From Siderastrea radians (taxonomy: Eukaryota; Cnidaria; Anthozoa; Scleractinia; Rhizangiidae), in NCBI GenBank assembly GCA_964017195.1, contig OZ024890.1, positions 50,521,593 through 50,585,592 of the forward strand: DNA of 64,000 nt, given 5' to 3'. Shown piece after piece: positions 44,001 to 56,900 of this stretch. The notes beneath the pieces were generated by a model. The model was not told the origin of the DNA. It did not search any database and saw only the letters and a program-made list of their open reading frames with translations. The translations under genes and the position numbers were made by a program. Each line of letters opens with the position of its first letter. Position 1 is the first letter of the stretch.

Positions 44001-47000
44001 TGATCTTAACTCTACTTCGGCAGACTCAAACGTCCCTTCGGGGAACTTGTAATCACAGCAATGTGACTGAAAATGTGCTTCGGCACACTATTAATGGCAT
44101 GATAAATGGCATATATCCCATATACTCTGAAAGTCAACGGGTCGGTAAAATGTCTTTCGGGATACCTGTGCTGGCTTATTGTGCGTTACAAATTGGGCAC
44201 GCAAACCACATTTTTAGCTATTTATACAATTGTATTCTTAATAAGGAATCCATTTCAAAACCAAACAATGCCTGCATAACAAATGCAATGAAAACTGTGC
44301 CTAGGTCTGAATACAATAATGATTATGGGAACCATGTGTCCCATCAGTCTAAGACTTCAAAGTGTATGAAAAATCATAGACATTCTCTACTGTGTTCAAG
44401 ACAAGTACATCACAAATTAAGGGACAGAGAACCATCTAGAATATCTATGAGAAGAGTTTTTCAATTGCTCAAGTGTAGAAAGTTAAGAAAAAGGCACAAG
44501 AATATGCTTAAAAAGAGCACACCTGTTTCTTCTGTTTTATACAATATTGCAACAAATTATAACTATTGGAAATTGAAATATTTTAACAGTGATAATAGTT
44601 TCTATAGCTCCTTTTTTAGAGTACCCCATAAAATATCAGTGACGTATAATGCACAAAAACAAACTCTTCTATTGTCTGGGGACATTGAATTGAATCCTGG
44701 TCCTTTAACTGATAATACTATAAAAGATATGTGTTTTTATAGTAACCCTGACTTTACATTGAGATACCGAATGCTTCGACATGAGTTAACACCACTAGAT
44801 GTTGGTGGAGGAGGTGATTGTTTTTTTAAATCGGTATCACATGAGCTTTATGGTAATTCAAATAATCATGCAGAAATTAGAGCATTAGGAGTAAGGTACT
44901 TGAAAGACAATCCTGAACGATTTATTGAAAGTGTTGTAGGTACATCTTGGTCACAGTATTTAACAAATATGTCTCTACAAGGAACATGGGCCAATCATAT
45001 TATAATACAGGCTGTTGCTGATGCAATGAATTTAAAGATTCATATTATAGAATCAGATTCAAATTTTAGGGAAGTAACAGTAGTTGAACCAGCAAATGCA
45101 ACAACAAATATTAGAACAATATACATAGGACATATAGGTCAAATGCACTATGTCTCAACATGTCCAATTGCACATCAGCAAAGGTCAAATGATATTGACA
45201 TTGAAGAGACAGTTTCAAATGATTCAGAAAAGGACAGATGCAAATAGAAACCAAAATTCTGATACAAGCAATAGCTGTACAAGAAAACGTGACAGAGCTG
45301 CTTATATGAGACAATACAGACAAAATAATAATTCTCCATATAAAAAGTTAAAGGCAACTGAACAGCAAAGAAAATATAGACAAATGACTACATCACCACA
45401 AAAAAAATCAAAGCGTAATGAATATCAAAAAAAATATAGAGAATGTACATCTAGTAATAACTTATCTATTGAATTTGCAATCAAACAGTTTCATGAAATA
45501 GTAAACCAAGGCCCACTATATGTTTGTACATGTATGTTGTGATCAACTATGGTATAAACATAGTGTGAGTAGTACTAATAAGCTTAGGCAGTCAAATCCT
45601 GACATTGTAAAATATCTATTAAATAAGACAAGTGTTGGTAACAAAGAATGGGTTTGTAGAACATGCTCTAATTATTTGATCAAAAATAAGGTCCCACCAT
45701 GTGCTATAGCCAATGGTATGGGATTTCCAGACAAACCAGATTTCTTTGATCTTAATGAACTAGAATGTAGATTACTAGCTCCAAGAATTGCTTTTCAAAA
45801 ATTAATGCAAGCTCCTAGAGGGCGACAGCTCAAGATACACGGCAATATTGTTAATGTACCTGCTGATGTAACTCATACAGTTAGTATATTACCGCGATTA
45901 CAAAATCAAACTGCTACAATTAAAGTTAATTTAAAGCGAATGTTGAAATATAAGAGTTCAGCATTGTCACTAAATGTAAGACCGTATAAAGTACTTCAAG
46001 CAGCAAATTGGCTTAGAGATGAAGGTATAGTACTGAATGATGACTGGATCAATCAATACAACAAAGCTGTCAATGATGAAATTAATGAGAACTTAGAGTC
46101 AGATACAATAGATGAAAGTGATGACAATAATATTGATTCTGAAGGACAAAACCAAAATGAATTGCATGAAGATGAGGCAGAAAGACCTTCTGGTGTTACT
46201 GACACTATGTTTACAGCAACTGATTTTTTAGAAGATGACGAAACGCAAAACATATTAAATATTGCTCCAGGTGAAGGGAATAGACCATTAAGTGTTTTTA
46301 GGGACAAATATTGCGAAGAGTTAGCATATCCTGGAATATTTCTTGGACAACCACGAGTTGACAATAAACAAAGATTAGTCAATATTAATTATAGTGATGT
46401 ATGTAACCAGAATTGAGACAATCTGACAGACGAGCTGCAATGTGCATTGTTTTATATAATTGGTATAATTAAAATCATTTATTAATATATTGTATTATTC
46501 AAAGTTTATATTCATTGCTACTGTATCTTAGTAAACATCATTTATTGATATACTGTTTTATATCATCTACGTAATTGACATTGTTCATTGATATATTGTT
46601 TTATATAATCTAATATAATAGTTAAAATCGTTTATTGATATATTGTATTTAAGCCTCTATTTTGTTCCTGTTAAACTATAGAAGTTAATAAAGATACATG
46701 TATTGTTATTTTTGAATTTCACTGATCATACATTGAAATACAGCCATAATAGAGTGAACTCACTTTGATCCGTGAAACAAAAATAGTGCAAAATCGATGA
46801 TCCATTATGTTGATTCTCTAATTATTGTTATCAACACTATTTAGTAACTTAGTAATATTTGTTGGATGAATTTAGTGCGTTCACTCTAGACATCATTGCA
46901 TAAAAGCGTGAAACACCTAATTTACATAACAACAATGATTGTCAGAAGAATCTTTCCATGCATGAGTATCTAGTCAGCTCATTAAACTGGTCCATCCTTT

Positions 47001-47853
47001 TTAAGATGGAATTACAAGGTCCTAATTATCTTCATTTACTATCTCTATTTCGCGAATAATATAAAGGAGACTTCAAATTACACTCTGTCTTATGTCCTAT
47101 TCTAGATCTCTATGTTCCTATTAAATCTCTTATGCCTGAGTCACATGCAGTCCTCGACTGCGTATTTTTTACTAATATGATTGAAATGCTGTCAAAATAA
47201 ATATTTTTCGTATATAGGCAATATATGCTATGATAGCCTTTGAATATTAATTTCCTGTTTGCAATTCCAGGAATCAGGAGAGTGCTCATAAACCATTTGA
47301 AAAGATCACCAGCCTGCAAAGACTGTAAGACCCAGCTTATTAATAATATTCTTGTATAGTTAAACTACCGTAAAATCCTGAGGCAGGATTCACAACACAT
47401 CATAGGTTGGTCGTTAATCTTGAATACTTTTTAATTGTTTTTTTTTTCTTCACAAAAGATGAGCATAAGTCCATTCTCTTAAAGGAAGTGGTGCAGAAAA
47501 GTTTTCTTTGAAGTCTGAAGTTTCAATTTCCTTGGAAGGAACACCTCACCTGCATGCTGTAATTCTGAATAACACACCGCTGATTTATTGCTTACCCCAT
47601 ATGCATAAACCAAATGCGATGCAAACAAACAGGTTGTTGCCTTTTTTGCTACGCGTTTATACTGCAAACCCGTCATTACTGGCCAGCCATTTATGAAGAA
47701 AGTGCATAGCTTGTGGAAATTTGTAGAACATCTTCAACATGAAGTTTATACCAGTTTAAATAGTATTGTCTCGTGTATAATGACCGACAGAATTTTGAAC
47801 AAGAAAATTCCTTTCTTGCCAGATTTCACTTGTAACTATGGGGAAATGTTAAG

Positions 47854-47917
<64 letters not shown>

Positions 47918-50900
47918 GTCAGTCAGTCAGTCAGTCAGTCAGTCAGTCAGTCAGTCAGTCAGTCAGTCAGTCAGTCAGTCAGTCAGTCAGTTAGTCATTC
48001 AATGAACAAATACACTGGGGCTTTTAATTAGGAACTCACCTACTTTTTGTTTCTCAGATTTGTTCATGGCAATGGAATACCTAGTATCCAAGAGGAAGAT
48101 TTATGGGTGCTTAGCAATCTGCAGCAACTGTAAGTACTGCTGCTATCCCTATTTCTAGCTAATAATGTTAAGTGTTAAGTGCAGAGAACTAAATTACCAA
48201 CTAATTTTTAGGGAAACAATTGAATGGCTGAGAGCACCTAGCTGGTTTGTGACAAATTTTAGGCCATTTTATTTTTTGCCCATAAGTGCCTAAAGTTTTG
48301 TATCGAACTTTTAGTTTCATTCAGAGAACATTACCCAAAGTTTATTCTCTGATGTGCTCTTAATTTGCATGCCAAACTCTTGCAAAGCATGACAGACGTG
48401 CCACTGCCTGCTGCAACTCCCTTCCTGTTCACTCGACTTGGTGCAAATCTGAGAAAAAAATCTTAATGTTCTTTGAATTAACTGATGGTCCCATGCAAAA
48501 CTTTTGGCAGTTGTGAGAAAAATAAATAAATAAATTTAAAAGATAAATAAATAAAATGGCCTAAACTTCAACAATCATGAGATGGTTATGCTCTGTCAAA
48601 ACATATTATGTTTAATATGTTTGTCACTTGACTGAATGTATTTTTTTAATTATACATTTATGTTTTGAAATAAAACGGCCTCTCCACTGAGTCTCATTAT
48701 GCAACAATGAACATTCCTTGTCAATTTGGTGTTTGTGAATGGGCAACTTTTTTCCTATGTAGACGTTAATTTCACTCATTATCTGTTGAAATTTTTTGCA
48801 GGTATTTTTCACAAAACCAACTCACTAATGCTACGGTGCACCCGGAGGCATTCAGAAATCTGACCAGTTTAACAATACTGTAAGGAACTTAATGCAATAT
48901 TATGCTCTTGTGGACAGTAAGAATAACTTAATTCAGGCTCTTGGTCTTGAAATCAAATCCATGAATCACATCAAACATTCATCAGAGAAGTGAGATGGGT
49001 GTTAAGATTGACATTATTTTGTAGTTTAAGTAAGTGAATTAGTTTGTAATCTTTTAAATGTGAAAATTAAGTTAAAATAATTAATATTCAGCAGTGATGA
49101 TGATTGTCAGCAAGGATACATTTTTGGACTTAATAAACCCTTGCATATAATTAATTGTACAATGTTGAGCTGCCACAGCTGAAAAAGTCTCTGTTATTAA
49201 TGTTCGTGTTACAGGCACTTGGATTATAACAGGTTCCATTATGTTCCACTATGTGTTCAAGGAAAAAGCCATTTACCAGTTGTCACAGACTTGTAAGTAA
49301 CGAGTTTCTAATAGCTGTAAACTGGTTATAAACTAATAAATTATTGTACTATAATAAAAAAAACACATGCATTGCATTTTTTGTTAAAGTATTGTTACTC
49401 AAATTACAGTGAAGTTGAAATTTCTTGGTGTCTTTAATAATTAAAAATAGTTCACTTCAGGCTGTTACGCACTCAAGAAATTTTATGCTCTAAACACCGT
49501 TTGTCATGTCAGGCGCTTGGATGGCAACTCAATCACATTCATCCTCGAAGGAACATTTTCAGGGCTAGATACTCTGCGAAATCTGTAAGTACAGTGCTGA
49601 TATAATTCCAAGCAAACATCAGTTTTAAAGTATTTAGATTTAGTTGTCTTTTGCGATAGTAATAGAGTAAACTTTAGCTGCCACCGCACCAACCCTGTTC
49701 TGCTTAATTCACAATAACATCTTAATACGAACATTAATATATGTTCAACATCTTAACATGTATGCAGTTTTGGGGGCCCTGAAAAGTAAAAATCTGTTGA
49801 GAGGCTGACCAGTATAGGTTAGTCAACCTGAAATATTTTGTGGTAGAATTGAACCCTGCTGCTATTATAAATCACTAGCCTGCGTGCAGACGTCTCCTAT
49901 TTCCTTCCACCCGCGGAAAAGGGACGTCTGCGAAACGGTGTCGCTAATCGTGTTCCGGTATCCTGTTTGTTTTCTGTGCCAGAATCGTTTCCCTCTGATT
50001 GCTCCATGATCGGAGGTCGAACAGGACTAACAGGAGGAATCTGAATTTTTCTCACAGAAGCATTGCGAACGGCTTTCACAGGAGTTGACGTAGCCAGCGA
50101 ACTGAGATCGTTCGACGAACGATCTACCGACTCCTCCAAAAGAATTCGCTTCTCCGGAGAAGCCGAAGTTCCTACGCTGTCCTTTTCTAGTGCGTCGATC
50201 TTTTTTTTTTTACTGTAAGTCCTGCCTTGAAAGCTTTGGAACTATAATCGCTAAAAAGTTCGTCCTCGATTTTTCTCACGTTGGCGTAAAGACCTCTTTT
50301 ACGCACGATCTACAAATATATGGCGATGTTTCGTGTACGATGAACTGAATAGAAAGGATTTCTTCCAGAACTTTAAATTCACTGCGACTTTTCACAAGGT
50401 TTCTGTCGTTGTTTTTCAGAATAGTCGAGAAACGCAACACACAATCGGACATGTTTTGATCAATGGAAAACCCCGCTAAATGTAGATCGCATACATTATC
50501 TCGAGCATCTCCCGACGATAGCCAATCAGAGTTGTTTCTAACAGTGGCTATTGTCAAGCAACCAATAAAAGCACTTTCCACGAATTCCTGAAAAACAGCA
50601 GGATACTGGGACACGATTAGCGACGCCGTTTCGCAGACGTCCCTTTTCCGCGGGTGGAAGGAAATAGGAGACGTCTGCAGGCAGGCTAATAAATCACTTG
50701 CAAAGGTGCTTTTAAAGATGCACTTACTCCATACGTTAATTGGTGTTTTCTTTTGATTAAGCTTGCACTGTAGAGAAAGAGGGGTGGTGTGGGTTAGTCC
50801 AGTATGTGTAACACTTTCATTCACTTGAATATTGATCTCCAAGTCAGGCTTCTCCTGTTATATTTTTTGTTCGCAGTTGCTATAGCAACTGAGAATTATT

Positions 50901-53900
50901 GGGGCTGTCCTGGCGTAAACAGTCGCCTTAGTGTGTTAACTTTTTGGCAACAAGCCCATGTAATAGACAAGTTTTGAGGGGCTCTTAACCAAGTTTTGCA
51001 CAGTCTCTATGGATGAAGAATAAATCGGAGTGTTTGGATCCTCGAAAATATCGTGGATTTTGATTTGATTTGCAAGACAACGCAGGAAAGAATCGGAAGG
51101 AAACGTGTACTCAAGGGCATGTTAGGACTCGCTGGTCTTCAGTTTAGGTTGGCGTTCGCCAGCGGGTTAGGAACAGCTGGACGAGGAAAGAAATTGGTTG
51201 TTAAGTTTAGTTGCTGTCGAAAAGATTGCAAAGAAGTCTTAGTGTGTTGATGTTCTTAGTTGTGTTGATCTACAAGTGCAAACATTCCTTTATGCATAAG
51301 TTGTCTGGAGGAGATAATTGGTCATAATTAACGAAGTCCACGAAAGGCGATTGTGTACGTTTGCATTTGGTACGGGTTTAAGTTATAAACTGTCAAGAAA
51401 ATCATCCACATTTTACAGAGTTCAAGGACTTTACTGACAGCTTTCAGTTTGAGTTTTATGTGGTTTACTTCGAGCTGATATATAGTGTATGTTGCTCGGA
51501 ATTATCGGCCAGTCAGGATTTTCCATGTATGCGCGATTTAATGAATTTTAAAAATATTCCATGCATCATTGCCAAAAGAGTCCTGACTCTTTCCCGTTAT
51601 TGAGCTCTCCAGAATCGACTGTTATTGAAGTTTTCTTGGTTTCTGTATTTCATGTGCGCAGTTTAGTTTCGTAGTTCCCACAGTTGAATGTATTCGTGGG
51701 TATGACATTGATCTGGCGATTTACTCGTTATTCTGAACTTCCCAAATGATGTTTGTTCTTTGATGATCACCAGAAAGATTCTTGAAATCCTTGTCATTAA
51801 GCTGCAAAAATGTTTTGTGTTTTCTCTCGCTTAGCCTTTTAGAACGATCATATTCGTGAGGTTTTCCTGACACGAATGCTATATTTAAATTTGATTTTAA
51901 TAATTCAATTAGTGGAATGTTTACATAGGTGTAATGTTGGCATGATTTCTGACACGAAAGTAAAATTTTGTCAATCACAAGTTTTTAAATTAACTCAAAC
52001 AACTTATATACACGCAAAAACTAGCCCAACGTCTGTTTTTGTTTAATTATGTAAGCATTCTTCCACATCCATTCTGTTATTACGAAAAAAACAAAGATTT
52101 CCCAGACTTATGATAGCATATTTCTTTTCAAATGCCAGACTACGTTTTCGTGGTCTGCCCGTTATTCTTTAATTTTGAGCTGCCTGTTACCCATCTAATG
52201 GTGACGCTCTCTATCATGCAACCAATTCCTGCTCCTGATAACACTGATATACACTGAACAACAGACAGCAGAGACAAAATAGTAGTAACATCTAAAAAAC
52301 AAATGCGAACTATCCGAACGGATCCGCTCGTTTTCCCTCCACTTACTAGGTGAACAAGTGGGTACCTGAGCAAACCCTTAGGGTCTGGTGAGGGGTGTGA
52401 ACCTACACTAGCACTGGATGAGTGTCCCATTCAGGGGAAAGGGGCAGTAGGCATCATTCGTGCTACTTGAACCAAGTTGACCTCCAGCAGTTCTGTTCTT
52501 GAAGATGTAACCTTACCTAGGGCAGAAGCAGTGTGTGAAATCTGAATGGTAGAAGTGGATAAGCAAAGAAGTGCTTCCTGTCTCCATGAGCACATAATCG
52601 GTTATTTTTAAAGCTAACTGAATACCCATTGTATTTATCTTATTTTAATTTATGGGTGCCTTATTTTCTCTCCTTTTTTACAGCTATCTTCAAAACAATG
52701 ACATCGTTGCTGTCGAGAATGGCGCATTTCCTGCTGCAATTCGAGCAATGTAAGAATTCTTGTAATGCTTTAAGGAGCCCTGTTTAAGAGGTGTCCATCA
52801 TAAAGGGAAATGCTTATTTACAGTATAAGGAATGAAAAATACATGGATTAGTAATAACTTAGTTGACCATTTGTCTCACGATTTAGTCACTGTGATGTGG
52901 ATCGTGACATTTCAACCGCTATATATAAGGCTGGTCTTCGTCAGGTGATGGTGTTGACTGGCTGTCTATCGTTATAAGTGTCACCGTGGTTGTTTGTGAT
53001 TGATGCATTTCGACCTTCATTGTTCTGGTGAGGCGCTGTCCACTGTGGTACTGATCAGCTGTTGTGTTGTTTGATCGTGAGAATCCAGGGCTTCATTAAG
53101 TTTTGAGTCACCGTTGCCTTGACCTTCACACCCGTAACAAACTTGTTGCTTTGTGAGTAAATTATACCACCACGAGCCAAGTTCACCCGTAATGTCCGGG
53201 TACCGTCAAGCATACTCAGCATACTTGGGCATTCACGCTTCTGGAATTTCAGTCCCATTATCCCTACTGATATTCTTAGGGTGAAGTCTTATGTGAATGG
53301 CCACTTTTAATTAATCCTACGGGTTAGTGTGGATCACTGTCAATAAACTTATCTTTGTCCCAAGGCAGATAGTGTCTGGTCTTATTAGCATGTTCTGAGA
53401 TGGCTGAGGTCTGAGTTCGTGCAAGCCGTATATCTCTGTTCTGTCATATTCCTTAATTCGTTAATGCACTGATCTTTCTGTCTCTCCAATATATAATTTG
53501 CCACATTCGTAGGAAATCTTGTAAACTACTCCATCTTGTTTTAGGTCGCACTAAGTGTGATCTAAGTGTTGTGTCATACTTAAAAACAATGGATATGCCT
53601 TGTTATTGTTAACTTGTCGATGGGCAATATTTAAATGGAGGATAGGTGCCAGTTGTGAGCAGTGCTCGCAATAAGCAAGTGAATGTGGGCAAAATGCAAA
53701 TAATGGGGTAACCATGGCAACCTCCCGCGGGTCAAACACAAAGAGAACTTACCTGAACACAGGACCTTGATGGAACCAGGAGGTGGGCGGGAGTGGGCAA
53801 ACAGAAGGCAAAAAGCGGCAAAGCTACTCAAAGCAAACCACGAGGGGATATCTACATGGCAGTGACTCAAAATGCGCATGTGCAAAGCGATCGACCATTG

Positions 53901-56900
53901 GCCAACGGAAAATCTCCCAGTTAACTGTGATTATTGATAATCTTATCAAGCAACAGCGCAGTGCCTCTGGTATGCCTTTGATATATGGCGTATGCAAATT
54001 CTTTTCTGGCTTTTTGTCTCTTAATTTTTATGACACTTTGCACCAACGAATGTGGATATCCGTTAGCAACAAGAATTGATGACAAGTGCTTTTTCTTTTC
54101 AGAGATAACCGATGGTCTGGTTATGAAATGTTTAGCGCTTTCATATAAGCACTTGACAATACCGCGTTTTACTGATTGAGGGAGTGTGTAAATAATAGGT
54201 ACTGGTCAGTGTGCGTAGGCTTTGTGTAATCGCTGGTAGTGAGGTGTCCTTCTGATTCTCTTGTAACCAAAGTATCAAGAAAGGGAATTGCGTTGTTATT
54301 CTCAGTTTCCGTAGTGAAACGGATGGTCAGCTGTCGACTAGTGAGGTGTTGTAAGAAAGTGTCAATGTTGTTTCTATTTAAGACGGTAAAGGTGTCATCT
54401 ATATAGCGCTTCCAGATCTTAGGTACACAAGGTGCTGATGATAAAGCCTGTTCTTCAGAATCCTCCATGTAGAGGTTGGCTATGTCAGCGAATCGAAATG
54501 AGGATAGAAATACACTGATTAAACACTTATGTTTACCCTTTTCGGGAATGGTGCATTGAATTGATAGCAAAAATCTGGAAACGGTGTCAAAATTTTATTT
54601 TAATTTTTTTGGTAATTTTTATGGTTGTTTTATTTATGATATAAAATTTTGCGTATGGTGTTTTAACAGTGGTGGATTCATAATCATTACTGTTAAATAA
54701 TAACGTGCAGGAGAATGATTTTTACTAGTATGAACTGGCTTGTTGAATCTTCAATCTTGAACCCTCTTAAAGGGGTTATGTCACGCTATTTTAGTATCTT
54801 TTCAAAAAGCTAAAAAGTATCTTTGCATCAATTGAATTCCAAAAATAATGGTCTAGCGTTGTTATAAAGACTATCTTACGGCACTGAAACTGTTTCCTGT
54901 CGTCTGTCGGGACCGATGGCAAGGATGGAAATGGATTGAAACTTGGGCCAATTTTTTCAAGTTTTGATGCTATGTCTTCAAAAATCACCAAAACATTTTT
55001 TGTGCTTAGCTCTCTCTGGTAAAATCCATTTGACATTTTCCTCATAGTTTTACAGTTTTACAGGTGTATGAGTAAAGGTACTTAGTAATGGTTTTAGCAC
55101 AGAATTGACTTAAAATAGCAAAATCCTCGTGACGTAACCCCTTTAATTGGTGGGTTTAGGTTAATTTTGTGTTTATGGTTTTGTTATATCTTTAGAAACA
55201 TGAACAGTAACAAGTTCGATTTCAAACATGGAAACCAGTTTACAAACTTGTCACAGTTGAACACTCTGTAAGTACCAGTGACTTTTCCTGCGATCTTTGA
55301 TACCATTCGTCACAATTAGCCGTTTTGATGAATGTTGGTAGATAGTTGCCATAGAATTCCGAAAGCAACAGCCTCCGTTAATTTTGGAATTGCAGGCTTA
55401 AGGGAGTGCAATTTTCAGGTAGCCATTACTTTTGGGCGGGGGGGAGTGCCACTTTCGGGCAGCTAAATACCTGAGTAACAAAAGAAATTCATCGTAAACA
55501 CGGCTGCGGAATAATAAGCAAAATGGCACTTCAATTCTTATTAGACTTTCTTATTGATTCTTCAGAATTCTTGTTAAACACTAAGTTGTGCCATCTGCAT
55601 CATGCTTAAGAGAACACAGTTTCGCTTCCAGTGCCTTCTTATGTTCGGTGAATTCTTTCTTCAGGAAGACATCGTACATACAGAGAATCCCCATTCCTCC
55701 TCCCTGCATCCAAACTCCTCCAGTCACTTTTGCGGGGCCGTTAATTTCGGGGGGGGGGGGCTGTTACTTTCGGAAACTATAAGAGAGATCCCAAATAAAC
55801 GTTACTTTTGGGGGACTCTTACTTTCGGAATTCTACGGTAGGTAGTCATCAGATGTAGCTTTCAATAAGCAGATATAGCTCACACCCGCCTGACTACAGA
55901 ACTACTGCTTCTTCCATACGACTTCCATGCTCTTTCCATACTTCTTCAGTACACCTCAATCACGTAGATGAGGATCATGGATGCATGTACATTGTTTCAA
56001 ACTAAAAATTGCTCGTCAGTTTAAAAAATATTTGGAAACCGTTGTGGGTCATTATTAAGTATCTCAAACGTGACCGAAAATGTGTTTTGCAAACCAGTAT
56101 TTTTTCATTTTAAAAGCAGCTTAAACTTGACTAATAAGTATATTTGGAAACCGACTTTCTTCAATTATATTTTGGATTCTGTTAACTAAAATTTTGAAGG
56201 AATTGTTGTTGTTGTTGTCGTTTTTTTTGCAGAGATTGTTGTAATTTATGCAAATTTGGAAGAGTACAAATTTTGCACCACAGTGATCGTTTCTTCATTC
56301 ATTCCGGTTCCACAGTTCATATATGATGCCTTTCATGTATTGTCCATCAACAAAATCAAATTATTGTAAATTCAAATGCTATGGAGGATTGATAAAGCTC
56401 TTTTCTCACACACGACTGGGATCTATACCAAGCTGAAGCACACAGCCTGACCTTTATTATAAACTACAGACACTAAAAACTTTACAAATGTGTAATCGAC
56501 TGTAATCAACAGCGAGAATTTCTGAGAAACCTGGACTATCAATTGGCTACCGAAAAACTCATGGCCCAATAAGGGCCTCACGAGGATCAAAAAGAGAAAA
56601 CTACTGACACTTAAAATACAAAAGCTACAACACTGGAAGGGTGGGTGGGTTGGAGCTCAGGCAGAGGTGAACGGCAACAAATAAAACTGAGAATTCTCGC
56701 ACATCATGTCACCCAGACCCCCACACACTAGCACCCAGATTGCAGACTCCCAGATGTGTGTGAGAAAAACGTTTTCCTCTTCTTTCAATCCTCAGCCAGC
56801 GGAATACAAACCTTTTTTTAGTTACAGGTTGCACGTTGCTGTAATATTATTATTGGTGTATTTTATAGGTCTCTTTCCAACAACCTTATCAATGTCATAC

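Larger units (their letters stand above)
43423..46440 (+). mobile_element. Helitron-like (Helentron) relic carrying OTU protease
   Basis: Begins near a hairpin TGACGAAAGGCC / GGCCTCTCGTCA (about 43429-43458). It encodes, in order, a basic N-terminal protein, a 2A-like peptide, an OTU protease, a basic repeat region and the Cys-rich N-terminal domain that precedes the Rep/helicase of Helitron proteins. The Rep (HUH) and PIF1-like helicase are absent; the frame ends around 46415-46440. Two frameshifts separate the coding pieces. It sits inside LRR intron 13 on the same strand as the host gene. Boundaries are approximate. Confidence 0.65.
52860..54600 (-). mobile_element. Penelope-like retroelement relic
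   Basis: Minus-strand remains in the expected order: reverse transcriptase, connecting region, GIY-YIG endonuclease, then untranslated or terminal sequence with CAACCGCTATATATAAGGCT and GGTCTTCGTCAGGTGATGG. A stretch of unrelated sequence of about 375 bp (53585-53960) splits the coding remains between the connector and the endonuclease. Confidence 0.8.
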
